Shown here piece after piece: positions 8,564 through 18,246 of a stretch of DNA of 26,061 nt (position 1 is its first letter; every line of letters starts with the position of its first letter). Under the pieces are notes generated by a model. It did no database searches. It worked only from the letters and a program-made list of their open reading frames with translations, and had not been told where the DNA came from. The DNA is from Alloascoidea africana. Lineage: Eukaryota; Ascomycota; Alloascoideomycetes; Alloascoideales; Alloascoideaceae. The stretch covers positions 1 through 26,061 of the forward strand of contig JAKTTT010000114.1 of NCBI GenBank assembly GCA_030581615.1, written 5' to 3'. The translations under genes and the position numbers were made by a program.

Positions 8564-10700
8564 TCATGTTAGCAGCTTCTTGGTCGCAATCTCATAAACC
8601 ATCCTTTTTCTCAAATTGCTCATGTCAGATTGTGAAAAAGAAAGAGGCATGTCCCTTGATAAAACCTCCGCGAATTTACAAGTAAAAACGCCACAATCAT
8701 AACCATTCATCTGCTGCGGGCAAGGAATTTGATCAAGACCTTCCCAAAGCTCATACTCCGAATTTGATTTGTTAGGGTACTGCTTCTCTGTTTCTTTGGC
8801 CATGTACAACTTCAGATTATCAATCACTTGGCCTGCTTTTCCTCCAAGAGAATCATAAAATTCAAACTTTTGAAGCTTTACATTCACAACTGAGAGGCAC
8901 CAATGCGTGTTGTGCCTATTCACAGGAATTAAAATGTAGTCTATTTTTCCAACGTCTAGTTTCTTGCGCTTTCCCCACCTTGCAACTCCAGTATAACCGC
9001 GAGACTCCAAAGTTGAATAAAAATGAGTACTGAATACAAAAACTTTTGGAAACTTCGGGTTCTGCTGGGATCTCTCTTTTATCATCTCCAGGTAGAAGTC
9101 TATAACGTTGTCGTTTAGCCAGCGCCCATTTTGTAAGGTTTGCAAGTCGCTCGCTGTTATTGTTATTCGATAAGCATCAACCAGCGGAGCTCCATCTCGA
9201 GACATCCAAAGTCTCTTTACCATTTGTAGTTGTTCATTGTTTAAAGGTTCCACAATCTCAGCCTCTTCAGCCAGTCGTAACTCTTTAATTGCTTCTTGCA
9301 GATTCAGCTTTTTTGAAAGAATCTCATCATAGCTTCTGTACCTGTTTGGGAATGCCTTTATAAGTGTGTCGGATATACTAGGAGAACAAGTAGAGGGTTG
9401 CTACAGAAAAACTTGTTAGAGCAGCAACAAAACATTCAATCATTAAATGTCTTACCTGGACCATAAACTTTCGCGTAAAGCTCTTTCGAGATTTGATAGG
9501 AGTCAGTTTCTTTTCAAGCACTTTCTGAGCGCTTTTGATTGTAACGTGCCTTGAAAAACTTTCTGTATTAGGGGCCGGAATAACTGTCCTTGGTGGTTGA
9601 TAGGTTCCAACAAAAGCATTTCTCAGGCACATTGCAAATTTGTCTTTGTTATCATTTGAATTCTCTATACTTCTCGTAGCATCTGAAGATATCGAGAATG
9701 TTGTCCCATATCTTAATTTGGAAGGAACGGATATTCGATAAGCATTGTCTTCGGGATTTGGTATATCATTTCGCTTTTGCTTTGCTGTTGCTGGAGTTGG
9801 AGAACCATCCACATGCTCGTTATCAAAAGCAAACGTGCTCTCCCTTTCAAAAGGCTCTTTCAAGGGTGTAAACTGGAATGTCTGTTCACAAGTATTAGCG
9901 TCATTTCCAGATTCAATGCTTTTCAGCTGGTTCTGAACATCTATAAATTTAGAGGAGAGGTTGACAATTGGCAAGGGCATAGTTGAGCGAGTTGGAACAT
10001 AAGGTGTTGGCAAAAATGCTCCTGGTATTCGATTATTCCATTCCCTTTCGGTCATAAATTCCTCATGCTCATTGTCCATGGGGTTCAGCTTTCTTCTTTT
10101 ACTCTGGTTTGTGTTATAATGACTGTAAGCTTTGTTTATTGATCCCCACACAGACCTAAAGCCATATGTTGCAGCAGTAAGCAACCCCGAAGCGCATTTT
10201 CCTATGCCCTGAATGATGTCTTCTGTCAAAGCCTGAAAAAACTCTATTGACTCATTCTCCGTCTCGCTTGTCAAATCCGAGCTCGCGAAAGCTTCGGTTT
10301 GCATCTGAAACTTAAACGGTTGTTGTATAGTGCTTGTGCTTTTGAGAAGCGGATTATGTCTGGTAATTTGTGGAGACTTCGGCCTTTCACTAAGAGCTCT
10401 TGAATGTCGGTTTTTATTTCCAGATGCTGGAGACCTCGACATTGCAGTTGGATTTGACCGGCGCCTAAGAACGTGGTTATCTTTTATCAGGAAACCGTTC
10501 AGCGGCACCGGAGGGGAAAAGGACCTTTGGACGGTTTCATTTTCTTGGAATGTGTCGCTGTATTTGCGTTTCGTGTCGCGTATAGGGTTCGGGTTCAAGT
10601 TTCTAGAGCTCTGTTTCGGGCTCTTTTGAATCTTTGAGGTGGTTACGGTCGCGCTGGGTTGTATCCAAGTGGGTGCTCCTATGTCGGGTAGCGCTACCAT
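8564..10700 (-). CDS. ULP1: SUMO-specific cysteine protease Ulp1, two exons
   Basis: Ulp1 matures the SUMO precursor and removes SUMO from targets; in yeast it is tethered at nuclear pores through its N-terminus. Exon 1 is 10700..9456 (415 codons), the intron 9455..9401, and exon 2 9400..8564. The joined protein is 693 residues (yeast 621). Exon 1 is a Ser/Pro/Asn-rich regulatory region with several basic clusters (KRKYS, KRRKLN). The protease domain lies in exon 2: WLNDNVIDFY at about 509-518, catalytic His581 (THWCL), Asp598 (FEFYDSLGG), Gln645 and the nucleophile Cys651 (NGYDCGVF). Splicing is in phase, reading MVQ then QPSTCSPS. An ATG is absent from exon 2's start, so the intron is needed. 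It converges on HST2. If the intron is retained, the protein ends in a short hydrophobic tail (see findings). The family assignment is secure. Confidence 0.95.
9401..9455 (-). other. ULP1 intron
   Basis: This 55-nt intron has a GTAAGA donor, a CTCTAAC branch sequence near 9414-9420 and a CTGTAG acceptor. It separates the regulatory N-terminus from the protease part. Splicing restores one frame between two otherwise unconnected open frames. Confidence 0.9.
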
Positions 10701-10869
10701 CTTGCTCAGATTAATTTGAATTTCAATTTTCTAGGCTGCTCGGCAGGAAAGAATAAATGATTATGAAAATGCTCAATGAATGTCTTGTTCAATTTTCAGA
10801 TTGTAAACTTGGCTCAGAAGTACGAATCTATACGATAGTTCCAAAAGTGAGAAAACAATGCACATTGTG

Positions 10870-12873
10870 TTACCCGGTCTTCATATCAAATAAAAGCAAA
10901 AATCGCTGACTCAGGTTTGACCCATCAAGCCCGTTTGTCTCCTCTCCAAGACGAATAACAAAATTGGCAATAAGAACCAAGACAAGTCCAAATGCAATAA
11001 TCACAGGACCGCTTACTGCGCTGAAATAGTCGTATTTCCGCCTTTTGATCGACTCTTCACGTTTAAGGTATATAAAGCATCCCCATATGCCTGTGAACAT
11101 GGTAATGGCAAAGTAAGCACAAGTCAGTCCAACGTCAGAGGGTGATCTAATTTCCTTCGCTTGAGGTTGCGTTCCTATTGCCAGTATTGCAAAGAGAGTG
11201 GTTATTCCGAGCCAGCGGTTCAATGTTCTTTCATTAGCAAGCAGCACCTTTAAGTATCCAGGTACAAATCTCTTGCTAGCCACAAGCTTTTTTTGCTCTC
11301 CCTGGCTTTCATTGTCTGGTGTCCCATTAGATTCTCTCTCTTGAGAATCTGCTCCCTGTATGTCCAAAGCATCTGGTTTGGCACCCTTGGAATTCCAACC
11401 AGGTTCCTCTAGCCATGATGGCTTGTCCGTGCCAATCTCCCCGGTGTGTATCAAAGAAACTCCATGGAGGAACATAGAGAACATTGGGATGGGCTTAATC
11501 AAATCATCGTCAACCAGCTCCTGAATCCACCCAGCAGAACTGAGATCATTCTGATTGCAAACATTTATCTCCATCACTGAAAATGGGAGTTGCACAACGG
11601 TTGGAGGCTGGGACAGATCTGTTAGTGGGGTACCAAAGGCAATATCTGAGTCTATAACAACGCGAAGATCATCTCCTGGTATCTGAAAGGCTGTTCTGGA
11701 GTTGCAAACGCTGAGAACAGGCTTTAGGTTTTGGGATATTATGTAGTTTTGTAGGGACTTTGTGTTTGTTTGATAATCAACGACTGATTGACTGGTTGCA
11801 TAATTAGCTTTCATTTTTGAAATTGTCTTCTCCATTGAGTACGTGCCAGTTAAGAAAGGTTCAACCTCTTTCCGTTTCAGTTTAACCTGTTCGGTGTGTT
11901 TAGTATTCTTGCCGTCTTCTTGCTGGATTACAAGCCTTTCAAGCCTTATTATTGGCTTTTCTGTTATATCTCCGGACCATGTCAACTTTACGATCATTTC
12001 TTGGGACTGGTCTATACGCTCAAGATTCTGTTTGTATATATCAAAGTCTTGATTATCCAGGTACACAGTTGATATTTCCGGGCCCGTTGAGGCCTGGTCC
12101 GAGCCAGCTGGGCTGTAGACCAGTAGTGGGAGATACTTTGAGATTCTTGCCTTGACCTCCATGACATTTTGGGGGTGTATCCAGAATCTGCAAAAGTCGA
12201 AATCTATTGTTTCTTCTTTGTTTGACCTCGTGCTGAAAAAAGTGCTATCCCGTCTTGGTCTAGGCGCGTTTGGGATGGGCTCGCCCAGCATTCTGCTCAG
12301 TTCGATCAATCTGCTCATAGTTAGTACCAATCACATATTCCCAAACGCCAAATGTTCAGACCTCTTAATCAACAGGGAATACTCGTGAGGGAAATAAGGA
12401 ATCGACTCCATCCGAACATTGAGAAAGGGCCGCACAGAATATTGGGGATGTATTCGATCATGTTTTTTGACAATCTTGTAAAACCCAGTAAAATTCAACT
12501 CTTTGAACTTTTCTAGCTCGTTCAACTTTTCCAGTAAGTCCGAAATTTCTGTTTGAGTGCGAAAAATGTCTTCTTGGTTTGCTTCAGCAGTGGATGAATT
12601 GCTGATCAGGGGAACTTTGGCTTCCAAGTCTTGTAGTTGGGTTATGGCTAACTGGTAATGTGTATGCTGGAAGGAATTGACCTTGGCAATTTCCTTTTCT
12701 AGAGCCTCGACAAACCTATACTCATCGTGCTCCGTCCACTTTGAAGTATTTCCAGACTTGCTATCATCTACAATGATGCTCTCCTTTAGGAGCTTTTTCA
12801 GTTGGTCGTAGGCAATATAATATTGTCTCCATGGAGGATAGGACTCCAGCGATAACTTTGTGCCAAAGAGCAT
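10870..12873 (-). CDS. Vacuolar transporter chaperone subunit, Vtc2/Vtc3-like, two exons
   Basis: VTC complexes sit in the vacuole membrane, make polyphosphate from ATP and move it inside. Vtc4 is the catalytic subunit; Vtc2/3 carry SPX sensor domains. Exon 1 is 12873..12362 and exon 2 12310..10870, giving 650 residues. The start at ATG 12873 reads MLFGTKLSLESYPPW, close to yeast Vtc2/3. The SPX domain covers about 1-170, with Tyr22, Lys26 and the KIVKKHD phosphate-binding cluster. A tunnel-domain relative follows (WIHPQNVMEVKARISKYLP, TAFQIPGD, FSVMEINV). LANERTLNRWL leads into three membrane helices at the C-terminus. Where Vtc4 has the catalytic RLRWYG arginines this protein reads KLTWSG, so it is probably non-catalytic. 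The joint across the intron, YSLLIKRLIELSRML, matches the Vtc2 layout without gaps. No CACGTG/CACGTT Pho4-type site was seen upstream. Confidence 0.92.
12311..12361 (-). other. VTC intron
   Basis: This 51-nt intron has a perfect TACTAAC branch site (12326..12320) and a GAGCAG acceptor. The donor chosen, GTCTGA at 12361, is non-standard but gives a gap-free fit to the family. A GTTTGG donor at 12346 would give a 36-nt intron and five extra residues, and is less likely. Read unspliced, the SPX exon ends after 180 residues at ATG TGA. Confidence 0.7.
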
Positions 12874-14943
12874 CACCAAAGACCCATAGTTGAGGGGATG
12901 TTGGTGTTTGAGATCTCAACTGAGAGGTTGTCTAAGCTCCAAGTGCACAAATTTCTTTCATGCTTGCTCCTCCAATTCCGAAAATGTCTCCAGTAACGGC
13001 CACCAGAGGAGCTCATGGTGCTGACCTTCGTTGCCATTGGACAGTACATAGGTTACGTACTGTGGTAAATATCAGTACGACCCAGCTAGACGCACTGAAC
13101 TCTCACAAGCGTTAAGAAATGGTCAAACAGGTGCTTTATATACCAATGCGGAGCCAAGCTGTTCTTTGTTTTAAAGCTTTCTTCAATTGGCCAAAACTTG
13201 GAGTGTAATCAAAAGGATTTTATCTTATCGTCCAGCCCCTTATCTTTTCTTCGACAAGGATCAGAAAAAATGTATAGGCATCTTGGCTTGAAATCTTCAA
13301 TAGACCAGTTAGTCGTTCCAAACATTGAAAATTCGCTCTCTTCTTGACTGTATGATTTTTTTCGAATCCTTAACCGGGTCCTCAAGAGCTCAAATATCAC
13401 ATTATAATTGACAACACTGGATTTACGAATTTGTGATGATATCACCACCTCAGCATGTTGGGAGTGGAAATCAGATCTCCATCTAGGGACACGAGAGTCA
13501 AATCTTATCCGTATACTACGAATGGCAAGACACAGATTTTAAAAGTTTGTGAGCACTGCTAGGCTACACATGTGTTTGCGGGCAAACTAAGTTCTTATGT
13601 TGTGACTAATATGAATTTTTTCTCGATACAAACTATAGCTAGCATTTAAAGAGCCTGAATTCATGATACCAAGACTTTTTTAGTAGAGTGTAATCAAAAA
13701 GTGGTATAACTTGCAACAGCTTGGAAATATAGAAATTGCTCGGGTTACAATTTTTCAATACCAGTGGAGAAATCTGTAGCGCGGTGTATCGGTTCTTTCA
13801 GTTACTTCGCTTTTGTCTACGTATTAACCAGTTAAACTAAGCGCCTAGTACGGGAACTCTTATCGAGCTTCAAAAACAATACAGCAAGAGAATTTTACTT
13901 TTCGTTCTAGTGATCCATTCGAGCAAGTACATGGTTGAGATTCGGAAATATCTGACATGTTCGTTCATTGAGTTCTTGTAAAAGTTCATGAACTTGCCAC
14001 TTGCGGGTTATAGAGATCAATTTACCTTTCAGATCTCTTTCGAGCCATGGCGGTCTACTATATATGTTTTAATTGAGCACAGAATTGGAAAGAGTAATAA
14101 AATTTTCTGGTAGAATATGGAAAATTCAGCAAGGAAACAGTGTGGTGTGACCTAGATTTCAAGACCTCTTCGATCGTTTGCCTGGAAAAATCATTGAATG
14201 CTGAATTCAGCCCCAACATCAAAATATTAATAAAAAAGAATTAGCAGAAGATAGTTTTTGACTTTGTTGTGTTCATTGTCAAACCTAATTGCAATATATA
14301 TTACTGGTACCATATAACGAATCTAAAGCTCCTCCTGGAGAAGGATCTAGCCACTGCTTTTCCTGGTATATTGCCTGGATAGTTTAGAAGTAGGCTTACG
14401 ATTATGCAAGTTCGTTGTGTGAGAAAATCGAACCTTATCCCTTGGATACATCAAACTCTATGGGCGGCTTATGTCAACCATTTAAAAGCGTCATTTGTTC
14501 TTAATACTAAATTTATCATAAAAAAGGTGAAGGATCTAGGTAGAATCCTTGTGCTTTCAGCTTTTCTCCATAACTGAAAAACTAACCACACACCGCGCCT
14601 TCACTGAACAGACTTCAAATTGAGGTTTGCAACTGAGCAAAACAACCGCAACCGGGGAGTAGCTGTTGGTTATAGCCTTACTTGGATTTCTTAACCTACT
14701 ATATCCCTTAGTTTTGGATAGATGACATTCCAATGGCATGAGAAATCTTAACGCCCTTGAATGTGAATTGGTATATAGGCCAATCAATAAACTTTAACGG
14801 TTCTTGTCTTGCGAGTACTTTTGGACCCATGAAAAGCATCAACAGAAGCATCCTAATATATATAGTAACTCATCTGATCATCTCATGGACCTGGTTAAGC
14901 CACATGTTCTAAATAAGAATGAGGAAACAAAACTTTTCGTTAA
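12874..14943. other. Gene-poor interval upstream of VTC
   Basis: A TATATAAA element at 13135-13142 (minus) may be the VTC promoter. A 7-bp inverted repeat, ACAGTAC and GTACTGT, flanks 9 bp at 13042-13064. One minus-strand open frame of 79 codons (13209-13448) starts at GTG and resembles no known protein. The rest is AT-rich with dense stops in all frames. No RNA gene was recognised. Confidence 0.4.
13135..13142 (-). promoter_or_regulatory. Possible TATA box of the VTC gene
   Basis: On the minus strand this reads TATATAAA, about 262 bp upstream of the VTC ATG. It is the best TATA element before that gene, though the distance implies a long leader. Confidence 0.35.
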
Positions 14944-15216
14944 TGTTAGGACTCGGAAAACAGAACAAAACCAAGAAGAGAAAAAAGAATCGGAAAACTC
15001 CTCCCCCGATCCCCTGAGATCTTAGAATACCAAGAGCTTTTATATTCGTCCAGAAATAAAAGTTACTACTATGTTTGCAGGTCCACAGGAGAAAAACAGA
15101 GCATAAGAGTCCAAATCTCCACAGCTCTTTTCGTCCTGTATAACGCCCATACACCATATATACACATTTTTGATTTTGATGCTTCACCAGTGAAGTTTCT
15201 GTTTTTGACGCCGTCA
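14944..15216. mobile_element. Candidate solo LTR, 273 bp
   Basis: The block starts TGTTAGGACTCGG and ends GACGCCGTCA, so it has the TG...CA ends of retrotransposon LTRs. GTTAA lies directly on each side (14939-14943 and 15217-15221) as a 5-bp target duplication. The first 13 bases recur exactly at the start of a second candidate 600 bp away. A TATATA element lies inside near its right end. No reverse-transcriptase or integrase coding sequence was seen nearby, so it would be a solo LTR, probably Ty1/copia type. The short flank could match by chance. Confidence 0.45.
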
Positions 15217-15553
15217 GTTAATTTCGAGTTAATAATGGGCTATTGGTAGGGCTGTTTAGTCCGTAAACTCTCGCAATCTAAAAAGGAATGGCAAATTTTT
15301 GATAACAAAATCGAGGGTACTGTCCATTACACAAAAGAGGCCACTTCAATGCGTTACATATACTGTCCCAGGTTTCACCGTATGCGAATATCAAGTCAAA
15401 GTGCAAGCTTTAATTGTAGAGTGCAAGACCGTTGGATATACACTGGAACCAGCTGGTTTGACTTTAACATCCGCTATGGGTGTCTCGTGCCCGACAACCT
15501 TTCATTTGAACTGATAAACTGATCTGTGATGTACTATTCCATTGAAACCGTTA

Positions 15554-15683
15554 TGTTAGGACTCGGGTGATATCCATTCCGGCTAAGATCGGTCTATAGC
15601 TATATAGTTAGATCCCTATTCTATAGCAATTCAGCAGCTATGTGTGTGAATCACTGACCCCTAGCTTCCTTCCGGACCTAACA
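15554..15683. mobile_element. Candidate solo LTR, 130 bp
   Basis: The block starts TGTTAGGACTCGG and ends GGACCTAACA. The outer seven bases, TGTTAGG and CCTAACA, are inverted repeats, and CGTTA flanks both sides (15549-15553 and 15684-15688) as a perfect 5-bp duplication. This fits a short solo LTR, or less likely a small non-autonomous element. It shares its first 13 bases with the 14944 element but not its interior, so the two belong to related but distinct or differently decayed families. Intact flanks suggest it is not very old. Confidence 0.55.
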
Positions 15684-17690
15684 CGTTAGTATTAGATTTA
15701 TTAAAGCAAGCATAGAGGGTTAATAGCTTTGAAAAAAAACAGAGCATGGCAATTTCAAGAGGGCTGTTTCCGATTTACCCAAATGATTGAATCAACAAGT
15801 TGGAAGATCCAGTGGGGCTTTGAAAGGAACCCTCACTCCCAGTACCCAAGAGCATGACGAGGATATTATCTAAAGATCAATGAGACCAACCAAGAAGGTA
15901 AAAGCATTGCCTATATACCCTAATCAACTCTCCAGAACAGTAAGACTTGTTTGTATTATTAATGTCTGTTCCCTTGTTCTCAATATTTAAGCTCTTAACT
16001 CTTGTGATTCGCAAAAGTAGAGAATCTTTCATGGGTGGCATTATCGCACAGGCTTAAAGGTATAAATGTATCGATAACTTTTGCTCTTGGAATGCTGCCA
16101 TTAGGCAGGGATCCTCCAAATAATATTACTAAAGTTCTTATATCCAACATACTCTCAAAGCACATGTATTATGGTAGAACTCTTCCTGTAGATTCCTTGT
16201 TTCAGTCTAGTGTACTTCTCTTAAAGCCTCGATATATCGTGTTAGTTCTTCGTTTGATCCACGGATATACCTCGCCCAGTATCTAAAGGAATATAGTATT
16301 TCTATATTCTCTACAATAGAAACACTTTTCAAGTCTGGATATAAAATATGTACTTTGAGACCAGCACCAGTCGTTGGTGCAGTCTCTCTGGGCCAAATAA
16401 ACTCCCTTGAGAGCGTCTGGAATGTACTCGGACGAGCAAACTCCAGAGTTTATCTTGATAGAATCCTAATGTCTCGGTCTCACCGTCCTTGATGTCTGCG
16501 AACGTGCAAGATCTGAATTGTGACCTTTCTAAGACACAGAATCCGAAACCAAGCGTTTTGTGCTCTTTTTTTTAATCTTACCGATTTAAACAGATGCTAC
16601 CCAATTTCTGAAAAGACACAGTTATGGCATTATTCTTATCAAGTGACTACATTATCCTCAGTGCTACTTCTTTATCTCCTTATCCCTGTCTTAAAACGAT
16701 TTGTCAATCCTCAAAAGTATCATTCTTCAGGCTGCTCAAGCGGATACATTTTGTAGAGAATTATCTCCCTACTAATAGCCTCACGCTCCTGTGCCGCCTG
16801 TAAATCATCATGAATCGGGAAGCCTATACTGTTTACCACATCCCAACTCGACTATCTAGCTCGTCTTTTCCAAGGGGCTTCCGCTCCCACTAATCTCGGT
16901 TATGTCCATTGTGTGTTCTCGGCCGGATCTACGCGTCATTGATTGCCTTCATATCTAGCAAAGGGTATAGGTGAACTGTCGGGAAGCGGTGAGTCGGAGA
17001 GTATAAATTGCAAGAGTTCCGTCCTCTGATGATCTTGAAGCCGGTAGATATGGGAAACCATCCACGCACGATCTGGATGTAAATATACACCTTCGGGCTA
17101 GTAATCAATTAGAACCTAGCCTTTGATCCTAAAAAAAAAAATGCGTCATTCACATCAAGTTTTCCCCAGAACTGGCTCGCCTGTCAAATACAATATCACC
17201 GCCAAAGACGCGCAATTCAGCCCAATATACACCATATGCTCAGGATACTGGTCGTAGCGGCGATACTGTTCGTATTGGAATAGGGTGGCGCTCCGTTGAG
17301 GTTAGCAACCAGAAGTTCAGATTGCCCTTGCTTGGCTAACAATTGACAAGGCCATTATCTTTGTGCAAGTTGACGTATGAGCTGTACAGCTGGACCGCAA
17401 TCTGGCGAATCGCTACAGCAGCTAGCTCGATCAGCCTCATCTGGAATGACTTTGAAGTTGGAGGCGAGCTCCTGTATTCGTAAAGAAGCTAAGTTTGGTG
17501 AAACAGACTCAGAGCAGCAATTGGAGTCTGCTCGCCTTGTGGTTAAAGAATTGCAAGTATGATCCGCTAGAGCTTCGCTTCTAGGCCATCTATGGTCATG
17601 TTTTGCATGCTGTTGGGTGCAATAGGAGCGAGGTGGACGTTTCTGATGGGAAACGAGGTTCATATATTGCGATTCTCAGAGAACTTGATC
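15684..17690. other. Gene-poor interval with scattered open frames
   Basis: No gene is recognised. A plus-strand frame without a usable ATG is open from about 16206 to 16490 (including LAQYLKEYSISIFSTIETL). A shorter plus frame around 16840-16930 reads QLDYLARLFQGASAPTNLGY. Between 17170 and 17600 the base composition is less AT-rich and several frames on both strands stay open, including a minus frame reading VANLNGAPPYSNTNSIAATT. These may be remains of a decayed gene. An 8-bp hairpin lies at 16289-16309. Confidence 0.3.
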
Positions 17691-18008
17691 CTATAGAAAA
17701 ACCAATCCACAAACCTCTGCGTAACTCCTTGTCATGTCCACGATATCGGCTGATCGCCAGTTATCTGTCATTTTATTCGCTATGTGCTTAGATAGTTTTG
17801 TTGTCTGTGGTAGCAAACTCAAAATTTGCTGCCAGGACTTGTGGACGGATTTGGTGAAGGGACGCAACTCTTCATTCAGTTCCTCTAATCCACCGATTTT
17901 TTCTGTTTGATTCAAGAGGTTGAACGATGATGTGCTTCTCTCGATGCTCCTTTTTTTTCTCGTCCAGCAGCAATGAAAATAAACAATTGGTTTATTTTTG
18001 CTAATTCA
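17691..18008 (-). CDS. Unassigned open frame, possible exon or gene remnant
   Basis: A minus-strand frame is open for about 100 codons, ending at 17691, with no ATG near its upstream end. Its composition is protein-like and helical: a basic start (RKKRSIERS) and then LEELNEELRPFTKSVHKSWQ and ILSLLPQTTKLSKHIANKM. It lies about 240 bp upstream of, and divergent to, the BCS1-like gene. The downstream continuation is broken among frames, so it is either an exon with unrecognised introns or the remains of a gene. No family is recognised. The given upstream limit is approximate. Confidence 0.25.
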
Positions 18009-18246
18009 TACTAATAGTATCACCTCGGGGAGGGGATAAAATTTGGGTGCGGATGAGTCGAAAGTCAATTGAAGAGTAGCTCTACCTTTGACCAACAATG
18101 ACTTAACTGCCTACTCTGTTTAGTTAGGGAAACCGTTTTTATGACTCAAAGAATCAGGTCCTCAAATGTCACACACATTTTTCAAAAGATTTATAACGTC
18201 CGGATTCCCATGAGAAGAAAAAAAGCACTCCAGACTCTAAGGCTCC

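Noticed and set aside
12874-13200. Pho4-type site upstream of the VTC gene
   Set aside because: I looked for CACGTG, CACGTT and their reverse complements and saw none in this stretch.
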